Of a stretch of 64,000 nucleotides of DNA, positions 25,412 to 36,590 are shown one piece after another. This DNA comes from JAGOGN01 sp036652735 (GTDB lineage Bacteria; Bacillota; Clostridia; Lachnospirales; Lachnospiraceae): positions 1 to 64,000 of the forward strand of contig JAVVVI010000003.1 in NCBI GenBank assembly GCA_036652735.1. Reading direction: 5' to 3'. Within the stretch, counting starts at the first letter, position 1; every line of letters starts with the position of its first letter. The notes under the pieces are model-generated. The model did no database searches. It was not told the origin of the DNA and worked only from the letters and a program-made list of their open reading frames with translations. Both the position numbers and the translations under genes were made by a program.

Positions 25412-25425
25412 AAAGGTACACTTTT
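25412..25425 (-). repeat. Right candidate inversion site
   Basis: AAAGGT-AC-ACTTTT is the reverse-orientation partner of the left site, with central AC (GT on the other strand). Its half-sites read outward as ACTTTTATACA and ACCTTTATTCA, close to those of the left site. The site centres are 144 bp apart. Confidence 0.6.
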
Positions 25426-25451
25426 ATACAACTATAAGGGAGGAAACTGTA

Positions 25452-27740
25452 TTGTTATTACAGACATTTAACAGTGGGGATTCTGTGGATGCTGTTACAT
25501 ATTTAAAAGGAAATTATGAATTTCGTTCTCAACTTGAACTAATCGTAAAACAGGCAAAGCCATGGATTCTTCTAATTTTGGGGATTGATGAGTTTAGAGG
25601 GGTAAATGATTTATATTCCTATACAATTGGGGATAAAGTATTAGAATTATTTTCAAAAAAGATACTTAAAAATCTATCAAAAGATGCTTTTATTTATCGA
25701 CTGGATGGAGATGGATTTGGTATATTATTTTCAACAAACGATGAAACCATCGTTTTGAATTTTTATGAAAAAATTCAGCGTCTTGCTCAAACACCTATGA
25801 ATATTGATGGAATTAACATTTCATTTACCATATCAGGGGGAATTAGTCGTTATCCATTGGATGGAAATGAAAGCGAAACTCTTTATAGAGATGCAAGAAT
25901 GGCACTGCGAACAGCAAAAACCAGGGGAAAAAATCAAGTTATTTTGTATTCACAGGAGATTTTAAGAAAGGAACATTTTAATATGCGCCTGCTTGGAAAT
26001 CTAAAGGAGTCCGTTCAGAATGAATTTCGTGGGTTTTCAATGAGATATCAGCCGTTGATCCATGCTGCGAATGGGAAATTATATGGATGTGAAGCACTAC
26101 TGCGCTGGGAGCACCCGGATTTTACAAAGGAAGTAACGCCATATGAATTTATTCCCGTATTAGAGGCAAGTGGTTTAATTATTGACGTAGGAAAATGGGT
26201 ATTGGAATCAGCAGTAAAACAGTGTAAGAAATGGAAAGATTATTTTCCGGAATTTCAGATGAATATTAATGTATCCAGCAGTCAGTTTGAAGATCCACAG
26301 TTTAAATTTTTTGTGCTGGATATCTTGAAAAAATATGGAGTCAGTCCATTTTCCATTACCTTAGAGTTAACGGAAAGTGAAGAGATATCAAACCCGGACG
26401 AAATGAGACATGTATTTGATTTTATTCGGGGACAGGGAATTAAAATAGCATTTGATGATTTTGGAACAGGTTATGCATCACTTGAGATCTTCAGAATGTT
26501 AAGTGTAGATGAACTAAAAATTGATCGCTCATTTTTAAATCGATTGTCATATGATATGATTGACCAAAAAATAATCGCTCAAATTGTCAGTCTTTGTCAT
26601 AGTATGAATATGACAGTATGTGTGGAGGGTATTGAAACAAAGGAGACGGAGGTACTGGTTCGTCAGCTGGGACCGGAGATTTTACAGGGATATTATTATA
26701 ATCGACCAATGACAGCAGATAAGTTCTCAGATTTTTATTTTTCCAACAGGGAAGAGAAAGAATCCGTTTTGTGTGAAAAGGAGAAAAGAAAGGAAAACGA
26801 GGATCAGGTTTATACCCCTTTTCGTCCAATTCAGCCCCTTTCTACAGAAGAACTGGTACAGCATGCTCATGCAGGGATTATCCAGCTGGGTTTAGACCGG
26901 GAGTTTACATTTATCAGTTGTAATGAAGGATATCGAAGAATTTTGGGATACACAGCAAAGGAAATGAGAGAGAACTTTAATAACAGTGCCATGGAATTTG
27001 TATTTCCCCAGGATCGTGAATATGTGAACAATGAAATTGCACGACAGCTGAAATATGGGGACACCATAACGTTGGAATTTAGGATTGTAAAGGCAGATGG
27101 AGAGCCACTTTGGATATTGGGAACCGGCAGCCTTGTGAAAAGTGCCCAGGGTTTGAGTCTGATTGTAGTTATAGTTGAAAATGAGCAGAATTTTACTGAG
27201 GTGCCGGAAATAGATGAAATAGAAAAATGTCAGCTTACAAGAGACAGCGTTACCGGTTTATTAAATAAAGGAACAACGGAACGTAAGGCACGTAACATTA
27301 TATCAGGAGCAGGAAGTGACAATCAGTATGCGTTATACTTTATTGATCTTGATGATTTCAGAGAATTAAAAGAAAAAATTGGTTGTAAAAAAGCAGATGA
27401 ACTGATCTGTGAAATTGCAAAGCGGCTGAAAGATAAATGGGAAACGTCCAATGTTCTGGGAAGAGTCGGAGCAGATGAATTTTTACTTCTAAAATCCTTT
27501 AAGGAAAGTAAGGAAGTGGAACAGCTTGCAGATGAGCTTTTGCGAAGTTTGAGAACTACATATAAAGATGATAACGAAGAGAGAACAATTAGTGTCAGCA
27601 TAGGAATTTCCTGTTATCCCGGAGATGGATACCGATTTGCTGATTTGTACAGAAGGGCTTTAAGTGCACTTTTTTGCGCAAAAGAGTTAGGAAAAGATGA
27701 ATATTACAGAGCAGCAGAACTTGTAAATGAAAACGAATAG
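25452..27740 (+). CDS. GGDEF-EAL-PAS-GGDEF c-di-GMP signalling protein
   Basis: A 762-residue soluble protein that starts with TTG behind GGGAGGAAA. The first GGDEF (about 5-165) is degenerate (DGDGF). The EAL domain (about 180-430) is intact: CEALLRWEHP, NVSSSQF, ELTES, DDFGTGYAS, KIDRSF and VEGIET. A PAS domain follows (about 470-580), then a second GGDEF (about 600-755) with GADEF. The expected activity is cyclic-di-GMP hydrolysis; the two altered GGDEF domains may be GTP sensors or weak cyclases. The domain order is unusual. The only strong promoter upstream points the other way, inside inverted repeats beside a recombinase gene, so expression may be phase-variable. Confidence 0.92.
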   Translation: MLLQTFNSGDSVDAVTYLKGNYEFRSQLELIVKQAKPWILLILGIDEFRGVNDLYSYTIGDKVLELFSKKILKNLSKDAFIYRLDGDGFGILFSTNDETIVLNFYEKIQRLAQTPMNIDGINISFTISGGISRYPLDGNESETLYRDARMALRTAKTRGKNQVILYSQEILRKEHFNMRLLGNLKESVQNEFRGFSMRYQPLIHAANGKLYGCEALLRWEHPDFTKEVTPYEFIPVLEASGLIIDVGKWVLESAVKQCKKWKDYFPEFQMNINVSSSQFEDPQFKFFVLDILKKYGVSPFSITLELTESEEISNPDEMRHVFDFIRGQGIKIAFDDFGTGYASLEIFRMLSVDELKIDRSFLNRLSYDMIDQKIIAQIVSLCHSMNMTVCVEGIETKETEVLVRQLGPEILQGYYYNRPMTADKFSDFYFSNREEKESVLCEKEKRKENEDQVYTPFRPIQPLSTEELVQHAHAGIIQLGLDREFTFISCNEGYRRILGYTAKEMRENFNNSAMEFVFPQDREYVNNEIARQLKYGDTITLEFRIVKADGEPLWILGTGSLVKSAQGLSLIVVIVENEQNFTEVPEIDEIEKCQLTRDSVTGLLNKGTTERKARNIISGAGSDNQYALYFIDLDDFRELKEKIGCKKADELICEIAKRLKDKWETSNVLGRVGADEFLLLKSFKESKEVEQLADELLRSLRTTYKDDNEERTISVSIGISCYPGDGYRFADLYRRALSALFCAKELGKDEYYRAAELVNENE

Positions 27741-27747
27741 AATAAAT

Positions 27748-27795
27748 AAAAAAAAATCCCTCACAGACCAGTATGGGCAGTGAAGGATTTTTTTT
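27748..27795. terminator. Bidirectional terminator
   Basis: An A-run plus TCC(C)TCAC pairs with GTGA(A)GGA plus a T-run, giving a stem with a loop of about 15 bases between the convergent c-di-GMP gene and the small minus-strand gene. Confidence 0.8.
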
Positions 27796-27797
27796 AG

Positions 27798-28070
27798 TTA
27801 TGCAGAACAGGTGCAATCAGAAAAAAGTTCTAACTTAGCTTGAAGGACCATTTCTAATCTTGTAATAGCGCCGACCATAGAATGTACAGATTTGTTTACA
27901 GCGAGCATTTGGTCTGCATCGGTAGCTTTGGCAATAACAGCCTGAAGTTTTTCACCTTCTGCATTTAGAATGTGGGAAATGGCAGTTTGTTCTAAAGCTA
28001 CCGACTCGATAATATCGGTAATTGCCTGTGAGCGTGTTGCAGTACCTGGGGTTATTACGGGCATTGACAT
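27798..28070 (-). CDS. Small helical protein sharing a module with its divergent neighbour
   Basis: 90 residues. After a short N-terminus (MSMPVITPGTATRSQAITDI) it is one helical module, ESVALEQTAISHILNAEGEK followed by LQAVI, ending in CTCSA. The divergent gene at 28188 ends with the same module (ESIALVETALSHILNAEGEK). GGAGG lies before the ATG at 28070; the longer frame to 28109 is not supported. Modules of this type occur in clostridial spore-associated proteins as far as I recall, but I cannot name the family. A structural role in the spore surface is inference. Confidence 0.7.
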   Translation of the reverse strand: MSMPVITPGTATRSQAITDIIESVALEQTAISHILNAEGEKLQAVIAKATDADQMLAVNKSVHSMVGAITRLEMVLQAKLELFSDCTCSA

Positions 28071-28103
28071 ATTGAATTCCTCCGGTTTTATTTTTGTTTG
28101 GGA

Positions 28104-28156
28104 TAACACAAATTACCCTACACTCATATTATATAGAGAACAGGTAAATTGTGTTA
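28104..28156. promoter_or_regulatory. Inverted repeat in a divergent promoter region
   Basis: TAACACAAATTACC and GGTAAATTGTGTTA are mirror copies with one mismatch, 25 bases apart, between the two divergent genes that share a protein module. CATATTATA lies between them and resembles a sporulation-sigma -10 on the plus strand, while TATAAT is read on the minus strand. Symmetric promoters or one shared operator could explain it. Confidence 0.55.
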
Positions 28157-28187
28157 CTGTTCAGGAAAAAAATAGGAGGTTTTTGCA

Positions 28188-29195
28188 ATGAGTATAGTAA
28201 AACAGATGGAGGAGATCCCCATTCCACCGGAGAACGGATCAGCATATGATGCAATGACATTTGATGGCACATATTATTATTTTTTACTGTCCTGTAAAAA
28301 GACAATTGTCAAGACAAATATGAGATATGTCACAAAAAATACTTATTCTTTATGCAGAGAGTATCATACTATTTGCTATGATTCAAAAGAAAAATGTTTT
28401 TGGGCATCTTCTAAAAAATGCTGCAATAGAATCTTTAAGTTGGATGGTAAAATGAGAGAGATTGACTGCATTCATATTTGTGATTGTGGAGAGACGACAG
28501 GAGTGATTACCGGTTTGTCCTATAATTGCTGTAAAAATATGCTGTTAGTTGCATTTCCAGGCTGTATTGTAGAAGTGGATAAAAAAACAGAACAGATAGA
28601 AGGGAAGCATAAAGTTCATGGACTTCGAATTAACAGTGTGTTATCTCTTTGTCCGGGATATTTAGTGAGCGGATGGAAAGAGAACCAACAATATATTTAC
28701 ATCTTTGATTGTGAGGACCACCTTGTTCATGAGGAAAGTGTATGCAAGTGTTCATGCATAAAAGATATGATATTTAATCCATGTAAAAGTACTTGTGAGG
28801 TGTTGGTCTTTGAACTATTGGTATGCAAAAAAGAATGCTATTCTTATGTGATAAAAGCAATCACCGGTTATGAGGAAATCGGTTTTATACCGGAACCTTG
28901 TAATTATAATATATGCAGGCACCATGAAGAGGAAGAAGACTGCTGTGACTTTGAGACTTGCAATGAAGTATTAGAGTCCATTGCATTAGTAGAGACTGCA
29001 TTATCTCATATTTTAAACGCAGAGGGTGAGAAAATACAAAAAGTATTGGCAGTGTCCAATGACTTAGAAGAAATTATGTGTGTAAACAGGGAAGTAAATC
29101 AAACCATAATTCATGCCACTCATTTGGAACAGGTGTTGTATGGAAAGTTGGAAAAAATCATTAGTTGTTGTGAAAAGAACAGATGTTGTAGATAA
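28188..29195 (+). CDS. Cysteine-rich probable spore-surface protein
   Basis: 335 residues with about 31 cysteines, many paired (KKCCN, NCCKN, DCCDF, SCCEKNRCC). The N-terminal two thirds has repeated short beta-strand motifs (FDGTYYYFLLSC, YDSKEKCFWASS, FKLDGKMREI), resembling a beta-propeller. The last 80 residues are the helical ESIALVETALSHILNAEGEK module shared with the neighbour at 27798. Cys-rich propeller-like proteins are typical of cross-linked spore coats and exosporia, but there is no direct proof here. TAGGAGG precedes the ATG. Transcription is divergent from its partner. Confidence 0.75.
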   Translation: MSIVKQMEEIPIPPENGSAYDAMTFDGTYYYFLLSCKKTIVKTNMRYVTKNTYSLCREYHTICYDSKEKCFWASSKKCCNRIFKLDGKMREIDCIHICDCGETTGVITGLSYNCCKNMLLVAFPGCIVEVDKKTEQIEGKHKVHGLRINSVLSLCPGYLVSGWKENQQYIYIFDCEDHLVHEESVCKCSCIKDMIFNPCKSTCEVLVFELLVCKKECYSYVIKAITGYEEIGFIPEPCNYNICRHHEEEEDCCDFETCNEVLESIALVETALSHILNAEGEKIQKVLAVSNDLEEIMCVNREVNQTIIHATHLEQVLYGKLEKIISCCEKNRCCR

Positions 29196-29201
29196 AATTC
29201 A

Positions 29202-29230
29202 GCAAATAGCCGGGGTTCCCGGCTATTTGC
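29202..29230. terminator. Bidirectional terminator
   Basis: GCAAATAGCCGG and CCGGCTATTTGC form a 12-bp stem with a five-base loop between convergent genes. No long T-run follows. Confidence 0.75.
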
Positions 29231-29237
29231 ATTAGCA

Positions 29238-30203
29238 TTAAGGAGTAGAATGCTGTTTCAACAAAAGATTTGAGATGGTGTGTAACATGGAAGCATTCGC
29301 CATAATGGTACAGTTTGCGGCCTCTTCCAGTGCCATAAGATTGCGGTCACTTACGTCATCCATTTTTAGAGATTCTTTGTCAAGACGGGATTGCAGCCGA
29401 AAATAATGATCTCCATTTACGGCAAAGGTGCGAAGCATATAGTCAATGGTTTCTCCGGATGAAATAGAGGTTTGACGGAAAAAAGGAAGTGCCCATTGAA
29501 GCATTCCCCAGTTGCAAATCTTATCGTAACGATATCCAATTAAATCCTCACCGGTTCCGATGGAGATAATTACCAATGATTCCCGTTCACCATAGAGATT
29601 TTTTGCTTGGGCATAGGCACACATGGCAGGCGTGTTAGCGAATACTCCGCCATCTAAAAATGTTCGATTTTTATCCATGCGGTATGGCTTAAAATAGCTA
29701 TTTGCGGCACTTGTAGCACGAGCACATTCCCATAAATCCGGATTTTCAATACGAAGGCCACTTTGCTTTGCATGGAGTGTTTTAAAAAAATAAGGATAGG
29801 GCTTATGGCTGATTTGATAAGCAGGAATCAAGATATTTGTAGTGGTTTCTGATAATTTTGTGGTTCCAAAATAAGACTTTAATAATTTCTCAAGAGGAGC
29901 GGTACTGTATTTTGTTCCAATCAGTCCATCCAGCGTAGTGAATTTACGGAGGAGACTTTGATGAAAGACTTTTTTCCCAAATGTTTTGTAGAGTGCGACA
30001 ATTTCATTTGCAGAAAATTTAGGTTGACCCTGAGAATTAGGAGTAGTTAAAAGGGCAGCAATAATGCCACCGGTTGAAGTTCCCGCAATTAAATCACAAG
30101 AGCTTGCAATGGGAAGGTTTGTCATGGATTCTAATTTGGCAAGAATAAGAGCCGGGATAAGACCTCTGATTCCACCGCCGGATATGGATAAAATTACTTT
30201 CAT
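29238..30203 (-). CDS. Patatin-like phospholipase
   Basis: 321 residues. The glycine-rich oxyanion segment SISGGGIRGLIPALIL, the nucleophile elbow GTSTGG and the Asp of the catalytic dyad in FLDGGVFANTP are all present. Patatins hydrolyse acyl esters of phospholipids or neutral lipids. There is no signal peptide, so it acts in the cytosol, in the spore, or after cell lysis. GAGGTG sets the start at 30203. It lies beside two putative spore-surface genes; a part in spore or membrane lipid turnover is only suggested by position. Confidence 0.92.
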   Translation of the reverse strand: MKVILSISGGGIRGLIPALILAKLESMTNLPIASSCDLIAGTSTGGIIAALLTTPNSQGQPKFSANEIVALYKTFGKKVFHQSLLRKFTTLDGLIGTKYSTAPLEKLLKSYFGTTKLSETTTNILIPAYQISHKPYPYFFKTLHAKQSGLRIENPDLWECARATSAANSYFKPYRMDKNRTFLDGGVFANTPAMCAYAQAKNLYGERESLVIISIGTGEDLIGYRYDKICNWGMLQWALPFFRQTSISSGETIDYMLRTFAVNGDHYFRLQSRLDKESLKMDDVSDRNLMALEEAANCTIMANASMLHTISNLLLKQHSTP

Positions 30204-30264
30204 GAGTATCACCTCAATAAAATCATTCGTTTATTATATGCAGGGGGATTGTATATGAAAACCA

Positions 30265-30293
30265 TTGTTTTAGAAAGAAAAATTTGATATGAT
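30265..30293 (+). promoter_or_regulatory. Promoter of lacZ and the hybrid kinase
   Basis: TTGTTT (30265-30270) and TATGAT (30288-30293) are separated by 17 bases, 33 bases before the TTG start codon. Confidence 0.65.
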
Positions 30294-30313
30294 ACAAGAG
30301 AGGAAGACGATAG

Positions 30314-33349
<3,036 letters not shown>

Positions 33350-33357
33350 GGCGTAAA

Positions 33358-36254
33358 ATGGGAGAGAAGAGGAGAATAGGAGTTGGCGTTTTATTTATTG
33401 CTCTGATCTTATTCTTTGCAGGAAGCACCAGTTATGCAAAGGAAAAGACGGTTGTTGTGGCGGTATTGGATTATCCCAACTATATTACCATACAAGAAAA
33501 TGGGAAACCCTATGGCTACGCGGTAGAATATCTGGAAGAAATTGCTGAGTACACCGGTTGGACTTATGAATATAAACCAATGTCCCTGAAAGCAGCCATT
33601 GATGGAGTGAAAAATGGAAGTGTAGATATTCTGGCAGGTGTACAGCGGAGTCAATCCATAGCGAAGGATGGTTGTTATACAACAGAGAATATGGGGTATG
33701 GAGGGACGATACTTTGCTGTTCGGCAGGAAAAGAAGACTATGCATACAATGATTTTTCCGGGTTTGATGGAATGCGAATTGGTGCATTGGATTCGTCCAT
33801 ACGTGTGGAACAATTTAAGGAATTTATAAAGCCATATGGAGTTGAAATTGAGATTATAAAATATAATTCGGATCAATCAGCAAAGAGCGCATTAAAAAAA
33901 GGAGAAGTGGATACCTTACTTATGAGCTCAATTCGTTGTGAGGAAGGAAATCGGATTGTAGCACAAATAGACAATGAACCCTTGTATTTTCTATGCAATC
34001 CATTCGACAAATCCATAAAACAGGGAATCGATAAGGCACAGCAGAAAATACATCTGCTTGAGCCTTATCATGAACAGATTCTTCAGGAAAAATATTACGA
34101 GAATGTCCTTACCAGTCTGGCATATACAATAGACGAAAAAAAATTCATATATGATGCAGAGACAGTACGCGTAGCATTATGCAAAAACTGGCCGCCGTAT
34201 TCTTCTTATGATTCCAAAACAAAGCAATTTTCAGGAATTATTGTAGATATTTTCAATATGATTACACTGGAATCCGGCGTTCGATTTGAATATATTGGCT
34301 ATGATAATTTAAAGACAATGTCAAAAGCGGTTAAAAATGCAGAAGCGGATGTACTTTCTGCCATTGCAGAAGAACGTAACTGGGGGAGAAGCAAGAATGT
34401 TAAAGTAACACAGGATTACATATCAGCAGCAATGGTGACGCTATACCAGAGTATTCCGGAAAATAAAAAACGACTGGCTTTGGTAAAAGGAATTTACAGC
34501 ACTGAAAACATGAAAAATAGTGAAGAGGACTACCTGATTCAATCTTACGATACGGCATTGGAATGTGTAGAGGCGGTAAGAACAAACAGAGCGGATTATG
34601 CTATGGTGAGTACCTATGAAGCCGATTATTTTTTGGAACAGCCCAAATATCATTCCATTAATTTTCGAACCCAGTCCAATTATCAGCAAAAATTTGCAAT
34701 GGGTGTATCCAAAAGTGCACCGGTGGAACTGTTATCTATTTTAAAAAAATCACTGAATCGAATTTCTGAGGCTGAGATGAAGGCTATGATACGCAGCAAT
34801 ACAGACACTCTGGATCACTACACGTTGATGGATATGATATATGTGAATCCCGTTGGAACATTTTTGTCCATGATGCTGCTGCTATTAGGATTATTAATTA
34901 TCTTTGTACTGTGGGAACGCAATTATGTCAANNNNNNNNNNNNNNNNNNNNNNNNNNNNNNNNNNNNNNNNNNNNNNNNNNNNNNNNNNNNNNNNNNNNN
35001 NNNNNNNNNNNNNNNNNNNNNNNNNNNNNNNTGCTGCTATTAGGATTATTAATTATCTTTGTACTGTGGGAACGCAATTATGTCAATCAAAAGAAAAATG
35101 AAGTGCTGCAAAAGGCAGATCTGGCAAAAACCGCATTTTTATCTCACATGTCTCATGAAATGCGAACTCCATTAAATGGAATTAATGGTATATTAAATAT
35201 ACTAAAAGAAAAAAAGGAGTTTCAGGAGGATGATTATATTGACAAAGCATTATTATCAACAAGACATTTAACAACCCTGATTAATAATGTATTAGACATG
35301 TCAAAGATTGAGAGTGGAAAGTTGGAAATATCCAATGAGCTTGTGTCTCTTGTACATATGGAAGGAAATATTGAAGCCATTATACAGCCTTTGGCAAAAC
35401 AAAAAAATATTCATTTTTTAATTGATAATTCGGCTGTTATTCACAAAGGAATTTATACGGATGAACAGCGTATGCAGCAAATTATTATCAATGTTCTTTC
35501 AAATGCGGTTAAATATACAAATCAAGGAGGAACCGTACAATTTATACTGAAAGAGAAAGAGCGAAGGGAAGAATATGGTCAGCTGGAAGTGACCATTAGC
35601 GATACGGGAATAGGAATGAGCAAGGAATTCTGCAGTCATGCGTTTGATCCTTTTTCACAGGCTGAAAAAGGGTTCTCCAGTTACGGAACCGGCCTTGGGC
35701 TTGCAATTACAAAAGAACTGGTGGAAAAAATGGATGGAAAGATATCCCTTGAAAGTCAGGAAGGAGTGGGAACGACAATTATTATTCGCTGGAAAGCAAA
35801 GTTTACGGATGAAGTATTGGAGGCAGACAATCAACAAACCGGAACACCCCTTTATTTTAGAGGAAAGCGGGCACTTGTTGTAGAAGATAATGAGATCAAT
35901 ATGGAAATAACTAAGGTACAGCTTAATTCAATGGGTATTCAGATACAGCAGGCAGAAAATGGACAGGAAGCAGTAGATTTGTTTGCGGCGTCCACAGAGG
36001 GAAGCTTTGATGTTATATTTATGGATATTATGATGCCATTGAAGAATGGACTGGAGGCAACAAAGGAAATTCGCGCCATGGATCGCAGGGATGCAAAAAG
36101 CGTGCCAATTGTTGCGATGACGGCCAATGCTTTTGCAGAGGATGTGAATAGATCCCTGGAAAGTGGAATGAATTTTCATTTATCAAAACCTTTTGATAAA
36201 ATCAAAATACAGCAAATTTTAATTGAATTATTTGGCATACAGAATTCGTTATAG
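33358..36254 (+). CDS. Hybrid histidine kinase with two solute-binding domains
   Basis: The gene is split by 100 Ns, but the flanks repeat 55 bp exactly. Removing the gap and one copy gives an uninterrupted frame of about 913 residues. Order: a signal/anchor helix (VGVLFIALILFFAGS), two family-3 periplasmic solute-binding domains (about 30-500), a transmembrane helix (MMLLLLGLLIIFVLW), the HisKA domain with His548 in HMSHEMRTPLNG, an ATPase domain (GTGLGLAI) and a receiver with Asp838 in IFMDIMMP. No HPt domain is visible. The ATG at 33358 has GAGG ahead of it; 33346 is an alternative. It follows lacZ closely. The ligand is unknown, probably a small solute. Confidence 0.88.
34877..35086 (+). 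repeat. 55-bp identical flanks around the assembly gap
   Basis: 34877-34931 and 35032-35086 are identical, from TGCTGCTATTAGG to TATGTCAA, with only the N-run between. This is the signature of two contigs that overlap by one k-mer and were scaffolded with a default gap, not of a biological duplication. Confidence 0.9.
34932..35031. other. 100-N scaffold gap inside the hybrid kinase
   Basis: An exact 100-N run, a default scaffolder length. The true gap length is probably negative (an overlap of 55 bp). Confidence 0.98.
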
Positions 36255-36391
36255 TTTAGATATAGTTGGATAAAATAATAAGGAGATGAATATAAGAATA
36301 CGCTAAGAAAGTATAAAGAATCGTAAAAATTACTTGCATTTTGAAAATAAGTTGTATATACTGATAAAAACTTCAACTGACATACACCAAT

Positions 36392-36518
36392 TAAAAGGGA
36401 GTAGCTAGCAAGTAAGTAATTGCAGTAGATGCGTCAATACGTTTTCGAATTTGAAGACCGCTTCTACTTTAAAAGGCAAGACTTTTAGAAAAACTTAGGT
36501 TTTCTAAAAGTCTTTTTT
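36392..36518 (+). ncRNA. yybP-ykoY-like manganese riboswitch with terminator
   Basis: The 335-base gap between the kinase and the ATPase contains AAAAGGGAGTAGC (36393-36405), GCGTCAATACG (36431-36441) and GACCGC (36456-36461) ending near 36474. These are the conserved elements of yybP-ykoY aptamers. A terminator follows: GACTTTTAGAAAA/TTTTCTAAAAGTC (36480-36512) and a T-run to 36518. High manganese should stabilise the aptamer and allow read-through into the P-type ATPase. The assignment is by motif and by the type of gene controlled. Nothing else was recognised in 36255-36391. Confidence 0.82.
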
Positions 36519-36590
36519 AATGACTGGAAACTTCTATGAGGTTCCCGAAAACCTGAAAGATGATCATTGAACAGAAAAGGAGAAAAGCTT

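Noticed and set aside
25268..25425. A Tn3-type res site for cointegrate resolution
   Set aside because: Only two dimer-type sites are seen and their central dinucleotides are in opposite orientation. No transposase gene or terminal repeats are present. It remains the main alternative to the inversion model.
34877..35086. A true tandem duplication in the hybrid kinase
   Set aside because: The copies are identical, flank an exact 100-N run, and joining them restores one frame. An assembly overlap explains all of this.
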